A stretch of DNA of 64,000 bases from Spongisporangium articulatum. GTDB taxonomy: Bacteria; Actinomycetota; Actinomycetes; Actinomycetales; Kineosporiaceae. The position numbers and the translations under genes were made by a program. The notes under the pieces are model-generated. The model saw only the letters and a list, made by a program, of their open reading frames with translations. It had not been told where the DNA came from and searched no databases. This document shows positions 23,361-32,449 of the stretch, piece after piece. The DNA lies in the NCBI RefSeq assembly GCF_044465595.1, contig NZ_JBITLV010000004.1:1-64000 (forward strand), in the 5' to 3' direction. How positions within the stretch are numbered: the stretch's first letter is position 1; the number at the start of each line of letters is the position of its first letter.

Positions 23361-23522
23361 ATGCAGCTGTGGCTTCTGCTCATCGTGGTGGGTGCGGTGC
23401 TCCTGGTCCTCGGGATGATCCTCGGGATCCTCAGCACGCTCTTCGGGTGGCTGGGCGTGCTCGCGATCTCCGCGGGCGCGATCCTGACGCTGACCGGCCC
23501 GACCGGCGCCCACAGGATTTAG
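23361..23522 (+). CDS. small membrane protein
   Basis: This 53-residue protein is nearly all hydrophobic: two helices, about 3-22 (LWLLLIVVGAVLLVLGMILG) and 26-45, with a glycine turn between them. GGAGG lies eight bases before the ATG, which supports a real gene. Function unknown; it resembles short hydrophobic membrane proteins that are common in actinobacteria. Confidence 0.7.
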   Translation: MQLWLLLIVVGAVLLVLGMILGILSTLFGWLGVLAISAGAILTLTGPTGAHRI

Positions 23523-23636
23523 GGCGTGGCTCGGACACTGAGCCACGCCCTGAAACCGAGCTCGGGGGGCGTTCACCCGGTCGGCCGTCACCCGGTCGGC
23601 CTAAAGCCGTCGTCCCGTGGCGCCGATGTCCCCGGT

Positions 23637-24899
23637 ATGCGCCGCAGCCGTCGACTCACCAGCGTCCTGATCCTCCTGGCCGCCCTCGTGGCCGGAGGGC
23701 TCGGCGCCGCGGGCCCGGCCGACGCCCGACCCGGCTACCCGAGCGCGGACGACGTGCGCGCGGCGAAGCGGCAGGCCGCGGCGCTCGGCGACGACGTCGA
23801 CGCGATCCAGAAGCGGCTCGACGGGGCCCAGGCCGCCGCCGACGCCGCCGAGACCGCGGCCAGCCAGGCCGACGAGGACTACAACGTCGCCGTCATCGAA
23901 CTGGCGCAGACCAAACAGGCCGCGAAGGTCGCGCAGGCCGCCGCCGACGCCGCGCAGAAACGGGTTGACGGCGCCCAGGACGAGATCGGTCGGCTGGCCG
24001 CCGACCAGTACCGGCAGGGCGGCCCGATCGCCGACCTCGACGTGCTGCTGTCCCCCGACGGCCCCGACGCCGTGCTCGAGCGGGCCACGATGCTGCAGGC
24101 GCTGGCCGCCGAGCGGAACCGCACGGTGCACGCCTACGACAACTCACGGGTCAAGGCGACCGCCCTCCAGCAGGAGGCGCTGGCCGCCCTGGAGAAGCAG
24201 CGCCAGGCCGCCGAGCAGATGGCCGCGGCCCGCGCCGCCGCGCAGGCCCGGTCCGAGGCGGCGGCGAACGCGCTGGCCCACACCCGCGCCGACCAGCAGG
24301 CCCTGATCGAGCAGCTGGCCAAGGCCCGCAAGACGAGCGTGAAGCTGGAGAAGCAGCGCCAGGCCGGGCTGGAGGCAGCCGCGCGCGCCCGCGCCGAGGC
24401 GGCCGCCCGGGCCCGGGCCGCGGCGCAGGCCCGGAACAACGCCCGGAACAACGACGGCGGCGGCAACGACGGCGGCGGCAACGACGGCGGCGGGAACAAC
24501 GGGGGTGGCGGGGGCAGCTCCAGCGGGACGGCCCAGGGCGGCCGCATCGCGGTGGCCTGGGCCAAGACCCAGCTGGGCAAGCCGTACGTGTGGGCCGCGG
24601 CCGGGCCGAACAGCTACGACTGCTCGGGCCTGGTGCTGCGCGCCTGGCAGAAAGCCGGGGTGTACTTCCCGCACTCGTCGCGGATCCAGTACGCGATGAC
24701 GGAGCACATCTCGTACAGCTCGATGCGCCCCGGCGACCTGATCTTCTACGCCACCAACACGTCGAACCCGGGTTCGATCCACCACGTCACGATGTACATC
24801 GGCGGCGGGCGGATGATCGAGGCCCCGCACACCGGCTCCTACGTGCGGATCGTGTCCATCCGCTGGGGTGGGGCCATGCCGTACGCCGGCCGCCCGTAG
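23637..24899 (+). CDS. secreted NlpC/P60 peptidoglycan hydrolase (RipA-like)
   Basis: The preprotein has 420 residues. A signal peptide runs to about residue 32 (SVLILLAALVAGGLGAAGPA then DARP). A long alanine-rich coiled coil spans about 40-260. A Gly/Asn-rich linker with repeated NDGGG units lies at about 265-300. The C-terminal NlpC/P60 domain (about 303-420) shows the catalytic cysteine in SYDCSGL, the first histidine in HHVTMYIGG and the second in EAPHTGSY. It should cut D-Glu-diaminopimelate bonds in stem peptides during cell separation. The coiled coil probably controls activity, as in RipA. ATG 23637 gives a clean signal peptide. Confidence 0.92.
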   Translation: MRRSRRLTSVLILLAALVAGGLGAAGPADARPGYPSADDVRAAKRQAAALGDDVDAIQKRLDGAQAAADAAETAASQADEDYNVAVIELAQTKQAAKVAQAAADAAQKRVDGAQDEIGRLAADQYRQGGPIADLDVLLSPDGPDAVLERATMLQALAAERNRTVHAYDNSRVKATALQQEALAALEKQRQAAEQMAAARAAAQARSEAAANALAHTRADQQALIEQLAKARKTSVKLEKQRQAGLEAAARARAEAAARARAAAQARNNARNNDGGGNDGGGNDGGGNNGGGGGSSSGTAQGGRIAVAWAKTQLGKPYVWAAAGPNSYDCSGLVLRAWQKAGVYFPHSSRIQYAMTEHISYSSMRPGDLIFYATNTSNPGSIHHVTMYIGGGRMIEAPHTGSYVRIVSIRWGGAMPYAGRP

Positions 24900-24914
24900 A
24901 AACGCCCTGGACGC

Positions 24915-24962
24915 GATCAGGCCCCGGATCCGACACGATCGTGTCGGATCCGGGGCCTGATC
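24915..24962. terminator. perfect 48-bp palindrome between convergent genes
   Basis: The 24-base half from 24915 (GATCAGGCCCCGGATCCGAC then ACGA) is followed without a spacer by its exact reverse complement. It lies between the stops of the NlpC/P60 gene and ppa and can act as a bidirectional terminator. As DNA it could extrude as a cruciform. Confidence 0.75.
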
Positions 24963-24968
24963 CGTGGG

Positions 24969-25466
24969 TCAGTGCGGGTAGACGCCGCCGTTGTCGGCCA
25001 GTCGCTTGCGGGACGCGACGATCTCGGCCTCGGCCGCCGCACGGTCGCCCCAGTGCGCCCCCTCGACGCTCTTGCCGGGCTCCAGGTCCTTGTAGGTCTC
25101 GAAGAAGTGCTGGATCTCGAGCCGGTAGAACTCGGGGATGTCGGTCAGGTCCTGCACGTTCTCGGTCCGCGGGTCGACCGGCATGCACAGGATCTTGTCG
25201 TCGCCGCCCTTCTCGTCGCGCATGTGGAACATGCCGATCGCCCGGGCGCGCACCAGGCACCCGGGGAACGTCGGCTCCTCCAGCAGGACGAGGGCGTCCA
25301 GCGGGTCGCCGTCCTCACCGAGGGTGCCGTCGATGAAGCCGTAGTCGGCCGGGTAGCGCGTCGCCGTGAAGAGCATCCGGTCGAGCTTGATCCGCCCGGT
25401 CTCGTGGTCGACCTCGTACTTGTTGCGCTGACCCTTGGGAATCTCGATGGTGACGTCGAAGTCCAA
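24969..25466 (-). CDS. ppa: inorganic pyrophosphatase
   Basis: This 165-residue soluble family I pyrophosphatase hydrolyses pyrophosphate and so drives biosynthetic reactions. Family features are FDVTIEIPKGQRNKYEVD (about 3-20), ADYGFIDGTL, the metal-binding signature DGDPLDALVL (about 52-61) and DDKILCMPVD. The C-terminus VYPH is close to that of other actinobacterial enzymes. It is divergent from dacB, as in Mycobacterium. Confidence 0.97.
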   Translation of the reverse strand: MDFDVTIEIPKGQRNKYEVDHETGRIKLDRMLFTATRYPADYGFIDGTLGEDGDPLDALVLLEEPTFPGCLVRARAIGMFHMRDEKGGDDKILCMPVDPRTENVQDLTDIPEFYRLEIQHFFETYKDLEPGKSVEGAHWGDRAAAEAEIVASRKRLADNGGVYPH

Positions 25467-25539
25467 CCTGCTGCCTTCCGGTTCCGTTGTGGCTGCTCAG
25501 ACTATTCTCGTCCCGGTCGACTGAGGGAGCGGTATCGGC

Positions 25540-26961
25540 GTGGCAGGGCTCACCAGCAGGGCGAGCAGGAGAGTGGCGATCGTCACGGCCTTGGCGACCA
25601 CGGTCGCGGTGGCCGGTACGGCCGGATTCGTCCTGACCCGCCGCGTCGCGCCGCCCCCGACCGTCGCCGACTCGTTCGACCTGGCGGCCGACGTCCCGGG
25701 CGCCGTGCAACCCGGCCCCGGGGACACCGTCCTACCCACCCCGGCCACCGACGCCTCGGTCCCCACGGCGGCGGCGCTGGACCGCGCGCTCGGCCCGGCC
25801 CTGCGGGCGGCGGGCCTGGGCAAGCAGGTCTCCCTCGACGTCCTCGACCCGGCCTCCGGTGAGCACCTGCTCTCCCAGGCCGTGAACACGGCCCGGGAGC
25901 CGGCCTCCACGGCCAAGCTGCTGACCGGGGCGGCCGCGCTCAGCGCGTTGGGCGCGGACACGACGCTGCCCACCCGCACCGTGCAGGACGACGGGGGCAC
26001 CGTGTACCTGGTCGGCGGCGGGGACGTGCTGCTCGCCAAGGGTTCGGGCGACCCCGAGAAGGTCGACGGCCGGGCCGGCCTGCGCGACCTGGCCGTCGCG
26101 ACCGCGGCCGCGCTCACCGCGCAGGGCCGCACCACGATCGCGTTGACGCTGGACGACGACCTGTTCGGCCCGCAGACCCGCTCGCCGAAGTGGTCGCCGG
26201 GCGACGTGGGCGACGGGTACGTGGCGCCGGTCCAGCCGCTGGAGGTGGACGCCGGACGGGTCGAGGCCGAGCACTACGGGCGCCGGGCCGCCGACCCCGC
26301 GGCCACCGCTGCGGCGGCCTTCGCCAAGGAGCTGAAGCGGGCCGGGGTCACGGTCACCGGCAAGGTGAAGCGGGGGGACGCCCCGAAGACGTCGACCGTG
26401 CTGGCCGGGGTGAACTCGGCGACCGTGGCCGAGCAGGTCGAGTACGCCCTGACCGAGAGCGACAACACTGTGGCCGAGGCCCTGGCGAGGCTGGTGGCCC
26501 GGGCGACCGGAGGCAGTCTGACGTTCGCCGGCTCCGGGAAGGCCGTGCTGGCCCAGGTGCAGGAGCTCGGCCTGGGCATCAACGGGGCCACCCTCACCGA
26601 CGGCAGCGGCCTGGGCGACGGGAGCCGGCTCCCGGCGTCCCTGCTGTCGGGTGTGGTGGCGCTGGCTGCGGGCGGCGACCACCCCGAGCTGCGGCCCCTG
26701 CTCACCGGCATGCCGGTGGCGGCCGTCTCGGGCACCCTGGCCGACCGGTTCCTCGACCGCGACGAGCGCGGGGCCGCCGGGCTGGCCCGGGCCAAGACCG
26801 GCACCCTGACCGGGGTCACGTCACTGGCCGGGACGGTCGTCGACGCGGACGGCCGCCTGCTGGTCTTCACGCTGATGGCCGACAAGGTCACCTCGACGCT
26901 GGGCGCCCGCGCCGCCATGGACGCCATGGTCACCACCCTCGCGGCCTGCGGCTGCCGCTGA
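25540..26961 (+). CDS. dacB: D-alanyl-D-alanine carboxypeptidase/endopeptidase (PBP4, S13 family)
   Basis: The product has 473 residues, with a signal sequence or anchor near the N-terminus (VAIVTALATTVAVAGTAGFV, about 12-31). The three penicillin-binding motifs are present: SxxK in PASTAKLLTG (serine about 127), SDN in TESDNTVAEAL (about 307-309), and KTG in RAKTGTLTGV (about 419-421). It trims cell-wall stem peptides outside the membrane. The start is GTG 25540. Gene order with ppa and the metalloprotease gene matches other actinobacteria. Confidence 0.92.
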   Translation: MAGLTSRASRRVAIVTALATTVAVAGTAGFVLTRRVAPPPTVADSFDLAADVPGAVQPGPGDTVLPTPATDASVPTAAALDRALGPALRAAGLGKQVSLDVLDPASGEHLLSQAVNTAREPASTAKLLTGAAALSALGADTTLPTRTVQDDGGTVYLVGGGDVLLAKGSGDPEKVDGRAGLRDLAVATAAALTAQGRTTIALTLDDDLFGPQTRSPKWSPGDVGDGYVAPVQPLEVDAGRVEAEHYGRRAADPAATAAAAFAKELKRAGVTVTGKVKRGDAPKTSTVLAGVNSATVAEQVEYALTESDNTVAEALARLVARATGGSLTFAGSGKAVLAQVQELGLGINGATLTDGSGLGDGSRLPASLLSGVVALAAGGDHPELRPLLTGMPVAAVSGTLADRFLDRDERGAAGLARAKTGTLTGVTSLAGTVVDADGRLLVFTLMADKVTSTLGARAAMDAMVTTLAACGCR

Positions 26962-26981
26962 CGCTCCCGTACCGTAGGGGG

Positions 26982-28127
26982 ATGGCAGCCCAGCCCGAGA
27001 CGCCGCCCGGCTCGAATCCGGCCGCCCCCGTCGACCAGGTGGTCGACTGGGACTTCGCGGCGCGCACGGCCGCCCGACTGGTCAGCCCCGGCCCGCAGGT
27101 CTCCGCCGACGAGGCCCTGGAGATCGTCGCGGCCCTGCGTCGGGCCGCCGCGACCGCCCACCCGCACGTGCAGTCGGTGACGGGTTTGAGCACCGAGGCC
27201 GGGCAGGGCGTGCTGGTGGTGGACCGGCCCGGCTGGGCCCGCGCCAACGCGATGGCCTTCCGCACGCTGCTCGAACCGGTGATCGCCGAGTCGTTCCAGA
27301 AGCGCGGCGTCGCGGGCACCCGGTTCGGCCCGGTCAACTTCGGCGCGATCGGCTCCCGGGTGACCGGTGCCGAGGTCGGCGCCCTGCTGTCGGTGCTGGC
27401 CAGCCGCGTGCTCGGCCAGTACGACGCGTTCGCCGCCACCGGCCCGCACGGGCAGGGTGGGCGGCTGCTGCTGGTCGCGCCGACGATCGTCTCGATCGAA
27501 CGCGAACTGGCCGTCGAACCGGCCGACTTCCGGTTGTGGGTCTGCCTGCACGAGGAGACTCACCGGGTCCAGTTCACCGCCAACCCGTGGCTGGCCGAGC
27601 ACCTCCAGGGCGAGGTCCGGGCGCTGGTCTCGGAGCTGATGCTCGAACCCAGCCAACTGGCCGACCGGCTGGCCGCCACGGCTCGATCGCTGCCCGAGCT
27701 GTTGCGCCCGGGCCACGCGGCCGACCCCGACAGCCCGAACTCCGGGATGCCCCTGCTGGACGCGATCCAGTCGCCCGAGCAGCGCCGCCGGCTGGCCGGG
27801 GTGACCGCGGTGATGTCGCTGCTGGAGGGCCACGCCGACGTGGTGATGGACGAGGTCGGCCCCCAGGTCGTGCCGACCGTGCAGGTCATCCGGCAGCGGT
27901 TCAACCGGCGCCGCTCGGGCCGCGGCGCGCTGGACCAGCTGCTGCGCAAGCTGCTCGGCCTGGACGCGAAGGCCCGGCAGTACGCCGACGGCGCCAAGTT
28001 CGTCCGCGGGGTGGTCGAACGGGCCGGGATGGACGGCTTCAACGCCGTCTGGTCGTCGCCCGAGACCCTCCCGCGGCCCGCCGAGATCGCCGACCCGCAG
28101 GCCTGGCTGCGCCGGGTCCACGGCTAG
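26982..28127 (+). CDS. zinc-dependent metalloprotease family protein (DUF2342)
   Basis: This 381-residue protein belongs to the actinobacterial family near tilS that is sometimes called F420-associated. The zincin motif HEETH lies at about 189-193 (WVCLHEETHRVQF). A probable third ligand region lies in LLEGHADVVMDEVG (about 284-297). No signal peptide is seen, so it is probably cytoplasmic. Its substrate is unknown. It sits 20 bases after dacB and 27 bases before tilS, suggesting one operon. Rv3626c occupies this place in M. tuberculosis. Confidence 0.88.
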   Translation: MAAQPETPPGSNPAAPVDQVVDWDFAARTAARLVSPGPQVSADEALEIVAALRRAAATAHPHVQSVTGLSTEAGQGVLVVDRPGWARANAMAFRTLLEPVIAESFQKRGVAGTRFGPVNFGAIGSRVTGAEVGALLSVLASRVLGQYDAFAATGPHGQGGRLLLVAPTIVSIERELAVEPADFRLWVCLHEETHRVQFTANPWLAEHLQGEVRALVSELMLEPSQLADRLAATARSLPELLRPGHAADPDSPNSGMPLLDAIQSPEQRRRLAGVTAVMSLLEGHADVVMDEVGPQVVPTVQVIRQRFNRRRSGRGALDQLLRKLLGLDAKARQYADGAKFVRGVVERAGMDGFNAVWSSPETLPRPAEIADPQAWLRRVHG

Positions 28128-28154
28128 GCCCGAGAGGAACGGTCGGGGGCCGGC

Positions 28155-29117
28155 ATGGACGCCGTCGCTCAGGTGGTCGTCGCGGTGCGCGACGCGCTGC
28201 TCGACCTGCCCGACGGCTCCCTGGTGCTGGTCGCCTGCAGCGGCGGCGCGGACTCCCTGGCGCTCGCGGCGGCCACGGCCCGGGTCGCCTCCCGCGGCCG
28301 GCTGCGGGCCGGCGCGGTGGTCGTCGACCACGGGTGGACGACGTCCGCCAGCCGCGCGGCCCGGCGCGCCGCCGTCCAGCTCAAGGACCTCGGCCCGGAC
28401 CTCGGGCTCGACCTGGTGGAACTGGTCCGGGTCGACGCGCACGGTCCCGGTGGCCCCGAGGCCTCCGCGCGCACGGCCCGGTACCGGGCGCTGGACGAGG
28501 CGGCCACCTGGCTGGGGGCCGACGCCGTCCTGCTCGGCCACACCCTCGACGACCAGGCGGAGACCGTGCTGCTCGGGCTCGGCCGCGGGTCCGGCGCCCG
28601 GTCGCTGGCCGGGATGCCGGCCGTGCGCGGGCTGTACCGGCGGCCGTTCCTCGGGTTACGCCGTGAGCAGACGGCCGCGGCCTGCGCCGCGCTCGGGCTG
28701 CGCCCCTGGAACGACCCGGCCAACGCCGACCGCCGCTACGCGCGGGTCCGGGTCCGGGAGCTGCTGCCCCAGCTGGAGCGGGCCCTGGGGCCCGGCACGG
28801 CGGAGGCGCTGGCCCGCACCGGCGACCTGCTCCGGGAGGACGCCGACGTGCTCGACCAGCTGGGCGTCGAGCTGGCCGGGGCCCCCGTCGACGCCCTGCT
28901 CGCGGTGCCGTCCGCGCTGCGCCGCCGGGCCCTGCTGGCCGAGGCCCGCGCCGCGGGCTGCCCCGCGGGCGCCCTCACCCACCGGCACGCGCTGGCGCTG
29001 GAGAAGCTGCTGACCGCCGTCCCGGGCACGAGCACCGACCTGCCGGGGGGAGTGGCCGCCCGGCGGGGCAATACGCTGGTGGAGTTCCTGCACAGCCCAG
29101 CGATCGACCCGGCGTAG
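28155..29117 (+). CDS. tilS: tRNA(Ile)-lysidine synthase
   Basis: This 320-residue enzyme converts the wobble cytidine of tRNA-Ile(CAU) to lysidine. The PP-loop ATP-binding motif is SGGADSLAL (about 31-39), followed by VVDHGW (about 56-61) and GHTLDDQAETVLLGL (about 131-145). The C-terminal substrate-binding region is short, as usual in actinobacteria. The ATG at 28155 follows GGGGGCC, and hpt starts 10 bases after the stop. Confidence 0.94.
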   Translation: MDAVAQVVVAVRDALLDLPDGSLVLVACSGGADSLALAAATARVASRGRLRAGAVVVDHGWTTSASRAARRAAVQLKDLGPDLGLDLVELVRVDAHGPGGPEASARTARYRALDEAATWLGADAVLLGHTLDDQAETVLLGLGRGSGARSLAGMPAVRGLYRRPFLGLRREQTAAACAALGLRPWNDPANADRRYARVRVRELLPQLERALGPGTAEALARTGDLLREDADVLDQLGVELAGAPVDALLAVPSALRRRALLAEARAAGCPAGALTHRHALALEKLLTAVPGTSTDLPGGVAARRGNTLVEFLHSPAIDPA

Positions 29118-29127
29118 AAGGAGTCGC

Positions 29128-29682
29128 GTGGAACCGTCCGACATGGGGTCCGACCTGGAGAGCGTCCTGCTCACCGAGCAACAGATCCACGACCGGCTGG
29201 CGGAGCTCGCGGCCGAGATCGAACGCGACTACGCGGGCCGTGAGGTCCTGTTCGTCGGCGTCCTCAAGGGCGCCCTCATGGTGATGGCCGACCTGAGCCG
29301 GGCCATGACCCACAGCGTCGAGACCGACTGGATGGCGGTCTCCTCCTACGGCAGCGGCACCAAGTCGTCGGGGGTGGTGCGCATCCTGAAGGATCTGGAC
29401 CGCGACATCTCCGGGCGGGACGTGCTGATCGTCGAGGACATCGTCGACTCGGGCCTGACCCTGTCGTGGCTGATGGCCAACCTGGCCTCGCGCGGCCCGG
29501 CCTCCGTCGAGGTCTGCACCCTGCTGCGCAAACCGGACGCCATGAAGGTGGATCTCAAGCTTCGGTACATCGGATTCGACATACCCAACGAGTTCGTCGT
29601 GGGGTACGGGCTCGACTACGCGGAGCGCTACCGGAACCTGCGCGTGGTCGGCACGCTCGCACCGCACGTCTACGCTACGTAA
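29128..29682 (+). CDS. hpt: hypoxanthine phosphoribosyltransferase
   Basis: This 184-residue enzyme salvages hypoxanthine and guanine with PRPP. The family signatures are visible: LFVGVLKGALMVMADL (about 36-51), the flexible-loop SSYG (about 72-75), and the PRPP-binding motif VLIVEDIVDSGLTL (about 97-110). The start is GTG 29128, with AAGGAG upstream. It follows tilS closely, an order conserved in most Gram-positive bacteria, with ftsH next. Confidence 0.96.
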   Translation: MEPSDMGSDLESVLLTEQQIHDRLAELAAEIERDYAGREVLFVGVLKGALMVMADLSRAMTHSVETDWMAVSSYGSGTKSSGVVRILKDLDRDISGRDVLIVEDIVDSGLTLSWLMANLASRGPASVEVCTLLRKPDAMKVDLKLRYIGFDIPNEFVVGYGLDYAERYRNLRVVGTLAPHVYAT

Positions 29683-29852
29683 GAGGACGCTACGTCCGTG
29701 CCGGGCCACGGAACACCGGGCCCGGCGCGCACGTTGCCCATCGCAGGCGGGCGACGCCGCGCCGGAGGGCTTTGTACCACCCGGTGTACGGTCGTCCCAT
29801 TCGGTGCTAGCAGGAGGGTCGGGGCCTTGTGGGCCCCAGGTGAACACACGGC
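29683..29852 (+). promoter_or_regulatory. ftsH upstream region
   Basis: This 170-bp gap between hpt and ftsH probably holds the ftsH promoter. GTGCTAGC and AGGAGGG are visible near 29802-29820, followed by a GGGGCC/GGCCCC hairpin just before the start. I cannot pick -35 and -10 boxes with confidence. Confidence 0.3.
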
Positions 29853-31856
29853 ATGGACGTCAAACGACTGACCCGTGGCCCCATCGTCTGGGTGGTCCTA
29901 CTCGTCGTGCTCCTCCTGGTCTTCGCGAAGATGCTCGACAGCAACGAGTACAAGAAGATCGACACCAGCGCGGCGCTCAGCCTGATCGAGACCAACCAGG
30001 TCAAGAGCGCCACGATCGTCGACCGCGACCAGCGGGTGCAGCTGACGCTGACCAAGGCCTACGACGGCTCGACCCGGGTCATGGCCTACTACGTCGCCCC
30101 CCGCGGCGACGACATCGTGCAGCTGCTCAAGCAGCACACGCCGACCGACGGCTTCGACGACTCGGTGCCCAGCACCTCGTGGTGGAGCAGCGTGCTGTTC
30201 ACGGTGCTGCCGCTGCTGCTCATCCTGGGCGTGTTCTGGTTCATGATGGGTCAGATGCAGGGCGGCGGCTCCCGCGTCATGAACTTCGGCAAGTCCCGCG
30301 CCAAGCTGGTCAGCAAGGACACCCCCAAGGTGACCTTCGCCGACGTCGCCGGGGCCGACGAGGCGGTCGAGGAGCTCCACGAGATCAAGGAGTTCCTGGC
30401 CGAGCCCGCGAAGTTCCAGGCGGTGGGCGCCAAGATCCCCAAGGGCGTGCTGCTGTACGGCCAGCCCGGTACCGGTAAGACGCTGCTGGCCCGTGCGGTC
30501 GCCGGCGAGGCCGGCGTGCCGTTCTACTCGATCTCCGGGTCCGACTTCGTCGAGATGTTCGTCGGTGTCGGCGCCAGCCGCGTGCGCGACCTGTTCGAGC
30601 AGGCCAAGCAGAACGCCCCGGCGATCATCTTCGTCGACGAGATCGACGCCGTCGGCCGGCACCGCGGTGCCGGTCTGGGCGGCGGCCACGACGAGCGCGA
30701 GCAGACGCTGAACCAGCTGCTGGTCGAGATGGACGGCTTCGACGTCAAGACGAACGTCATCCTGATCGCGGCCACCAACCGGCCCGACATCCTCGACCCG
30801 GCGCTGCTGCGCCCGGGCCGCTTCGACCGCCAGATCTCGGTCGAGCCGCCGGACATGAACGGCCGCGAGCAGATCCTGCGGGTGCACGCCAAGGGCAAGC
30901 CGATGGCCGCCGACGTCGACCTGCGGGCCGTCGCCCGGCGCACCCCCGGCTTCTCCGGCGCCGACCTGGCCAACGTGTTGAACGAGGCGGCGCTGCTGAC
31001 CGCCCGCGCCGGCGCCAAGGTGATCGACGACCGCGCCCTGGACGAGGCGATCGACCGCGTCGTGGCCGGCCCGCAGAAGCGGACCCGGCTGATGAACGAC
31101 AAGGAGAAGAAGATCACCGCGTACCACGAGGGCGGGCACGCCCTGGTGGCGGCGGCGCTGCGGCACACCGACCCGGTGACCAAGGTGACGATCCTGCCCC
31201 GCGGGCGGGCGCTCGGCTACACGATGGTGATGCCGCAGGACGACAAGTACTCGACCACGCGCAACGAGATCCTCGACCAGCTCGCGTACGCCCTGGGCGG
31301 CCGTGTCGCGGAGGAACTCGTCTTCCACGACCCGACCACGGGCGCCGCGAACGACATCGAGAAGGCCACCGGGCTGGCCCGGCGGATGGTCACCCAGTTC
31401 GGCATGTCCGAGCGGGTCGGGGCCATCAAGCTGGGTCGCAGCTCCGGCGAGGTGTTCCTCGGCCGCGACATGGGCCACGAGCGCGACTACTCCGAAGAGG
31501 TCGCCGGGGTCGTCGACGACGAGGTCCGCCGGCTGATCGAGGCCGCGCACGACGAGGCGTGGGAGGTGCTGGTGGCCAACCGCCAGGTCCTCGACGACCT
31601 CGTGGTGGCGCTGCTGGAGCGGGAGACGCTGAACCGTGAGGAGCTGGCCGAGATCTTCCAGCCCGTGGTGAAGCAGCCCGAGCGTCCGGTCTGGCTGTCC
31701 AGCGACCGGCGCCTGGTCTCCGACATCCCGCCGGTGCTCAGCCCGCAGGAGTTGGCCAAGGCCAACGGCAACGGCGCGAACGGCAGCGCGAACGGGTCCG
31801 GCCCGCACACCACCCCGACGCCGGCCGGGGCGCCCGAGACCGGTGAGCTGAACTGA
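29853..31856 (+). CDS. ftsH: ATP-dependent zinc metalloprotease FtsH
   Basis: This 667-residue membrane AAA protease degrades misfolded and regulatory proteins. Two transmembrane helices lie at about 8-27 and 112-132 (VLFTVLPLLLILGVFWFMMG), enclosing the extracytoplasmic domain. The AAA module has Walker A GQPGTGKT (203-210), Walker B IIFVDEID and the second region of homology. The zinc site is HEGGH (425-429). The C-terminal 60 residues are Asn/Gly-rich and disordered. folE appears to start inside its last codons. Confidence 0.97.
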   Translation: MDVKRLTRGPIVWVVLLVVLLLVFAKMLDSNEYKKIDTSAALSLIETNQVKSATIVDRDQRVQLTLTKAYDGSTRVMAYYVAPRGDDIVQLLKQHTPTDGFDDSVPSTSWWSSVLFTVLPLLLILGVFWFMMGQMQGGGSRVMNFGKSRAKLVSKDTPKVTFADVAGADEAVEELHEIKEFLAEPAKFQAVGAKIPKGVLLYGQPGTGKTLLARAVAGEAGVPFYSISGSDFVEMFVGVGASRVRDLFEQAKQNAPAIIFVDEIDAVGRHRGAGLGGGHDEREQTLNQLLVEMDGFDVKTNVILIAATNRPDILDPALLRPGRFDRQISVEPPDMNGREQILRVHAKGKPMAADVDLRAVARRTPGFSGADLANVLNEAALLTARAGAKVIDDRALDEAIDRVVAGPQKRTRLMNDKEKKITAYHEGGHALVAAALRHTDPVTKVTILPRGRALGYTMVMPQDDKYSTTRNEILDQLAYALGGRVAEELVFHDPTTGAANDIEKATGLARRMVTQFGMSERVGAIKLGRSSGEVFLGRDMGHERDYSEEVAGVVDDEVRRLIEAAHDEAWEVLVANRQVLDDLVVALLERETLNREELAEIFQPVVKQPERPVWLSSDRRLVSDIPPVLSPQELAKANGNGANGSANGSGPHTTPTPAGAPETGELN

Positions 31857-32431
31857 CCGTCGAGCCGGACCTGCCGCGGATCGAGGCCGCCGTCCGGGAG
31901 ATCCTGGTCGCGGTCGGCGAGGACCCCGACCGGGACGGGCTGCAGAACACGCCGTCCCGGGTGGCCCGGGCCTACGCCGAGATGTTCTCCGGTCTCCGGC
32001 AGGACCCGGCCACCGTGCTGTCCACGACCTTCGACCTGGGTCACGACGAGATGGTGCTGGTCAAGGACATCGAGCTGTACTCGTCCTGCGAGCACCACCT
32101 GGTGCCCTTCCACGGCGTCGCCCACGTCGGCTACATCCCGAGCGAGGACGGCCGGATCACCGGGCTGAGCAAGCTGGCCCGCCTGGTCGAGGTCTACGCC
32201 CGGCGTCCGCAGGTCCAGGAACGGTTGACCACGCAGGTGGCCGACGCCCTGGTCGAGCACCTCAACCCGCGCGGCGTGATCGTGGTGATGGAGTGCGAGC
32301 ACCTCTGCATGTCGATGCGCGGCATCCGGAAGCCGGGCGCCCGTACCGTCACCTCCGCGGTGCGCGGGCAGATGCTGAACGCCTCCACCCGGGCCGAGGC
32401 GATGAGCCTGATCTTCGCCGGGCGTTCCTGA
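31853..32431 (+). CDS. folE: GTP cyclohydrolase I (CTG start proposed)
   Basis: This enzyme of about 192 residues makes dihydroneopterin triphosphate from GTP, the first folate step. Zinc ligands are C79 in SCEHHLVP (with H82) and C148 in MECEHLCM. The conserved N-terminal helix (PDLPRIEAAVREILVAVGED, then PDRDGLQNTPSRVARAY) is present in frame from 31853. No ATG, GTG or TTG precedes it after the in-frame stop at 31844. The first standard start is GTG 31961, which would remove the conserved N-terminus. CTG 31853 overlaps the ftsH stop (CTGA) and has GGTGAG upstream, so I propose it as the start. Confidence 0.9.
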   Translation: MTVEPDLPRIEAAVREILVAVGEDPDRDGLQNTPSRVARAYAEMFSGLRQDPATVLSTTFDLGHDEMVLVKDIELYSSCEHHLVPFHGVAHVGYIPSEDGRITGLSKLARLVEVYARRPQVQERLTTQVADALVEHLNPRGVIVVMECEHLCMSMRGIRKPGARTVTSAVRGQMLNASTRAEAMSLIFAGRS

Positions 32432-32449
32432 CCTCTAGGGTTTCGTGCC

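Noticed and set aside
23523..23636. c-di-AMP (ydaO-type) riboswitch before the NlpC/P60 gene
   Set aside because: Such riboswitches often precede cell-wall hydrolase genes in actinobacteria. This 114-base gap is too short and shows only CGGTCGGC direct repeats, without the conserved ydaO core.
24430..24510. The Gly/Asn repeat in the NlpC/P60 gene as a frameshift or assembly error
   Set aside because: The frame stays open through the NDGGG units and leads into an intact catalytic domain, so it is a normal flexible linker.
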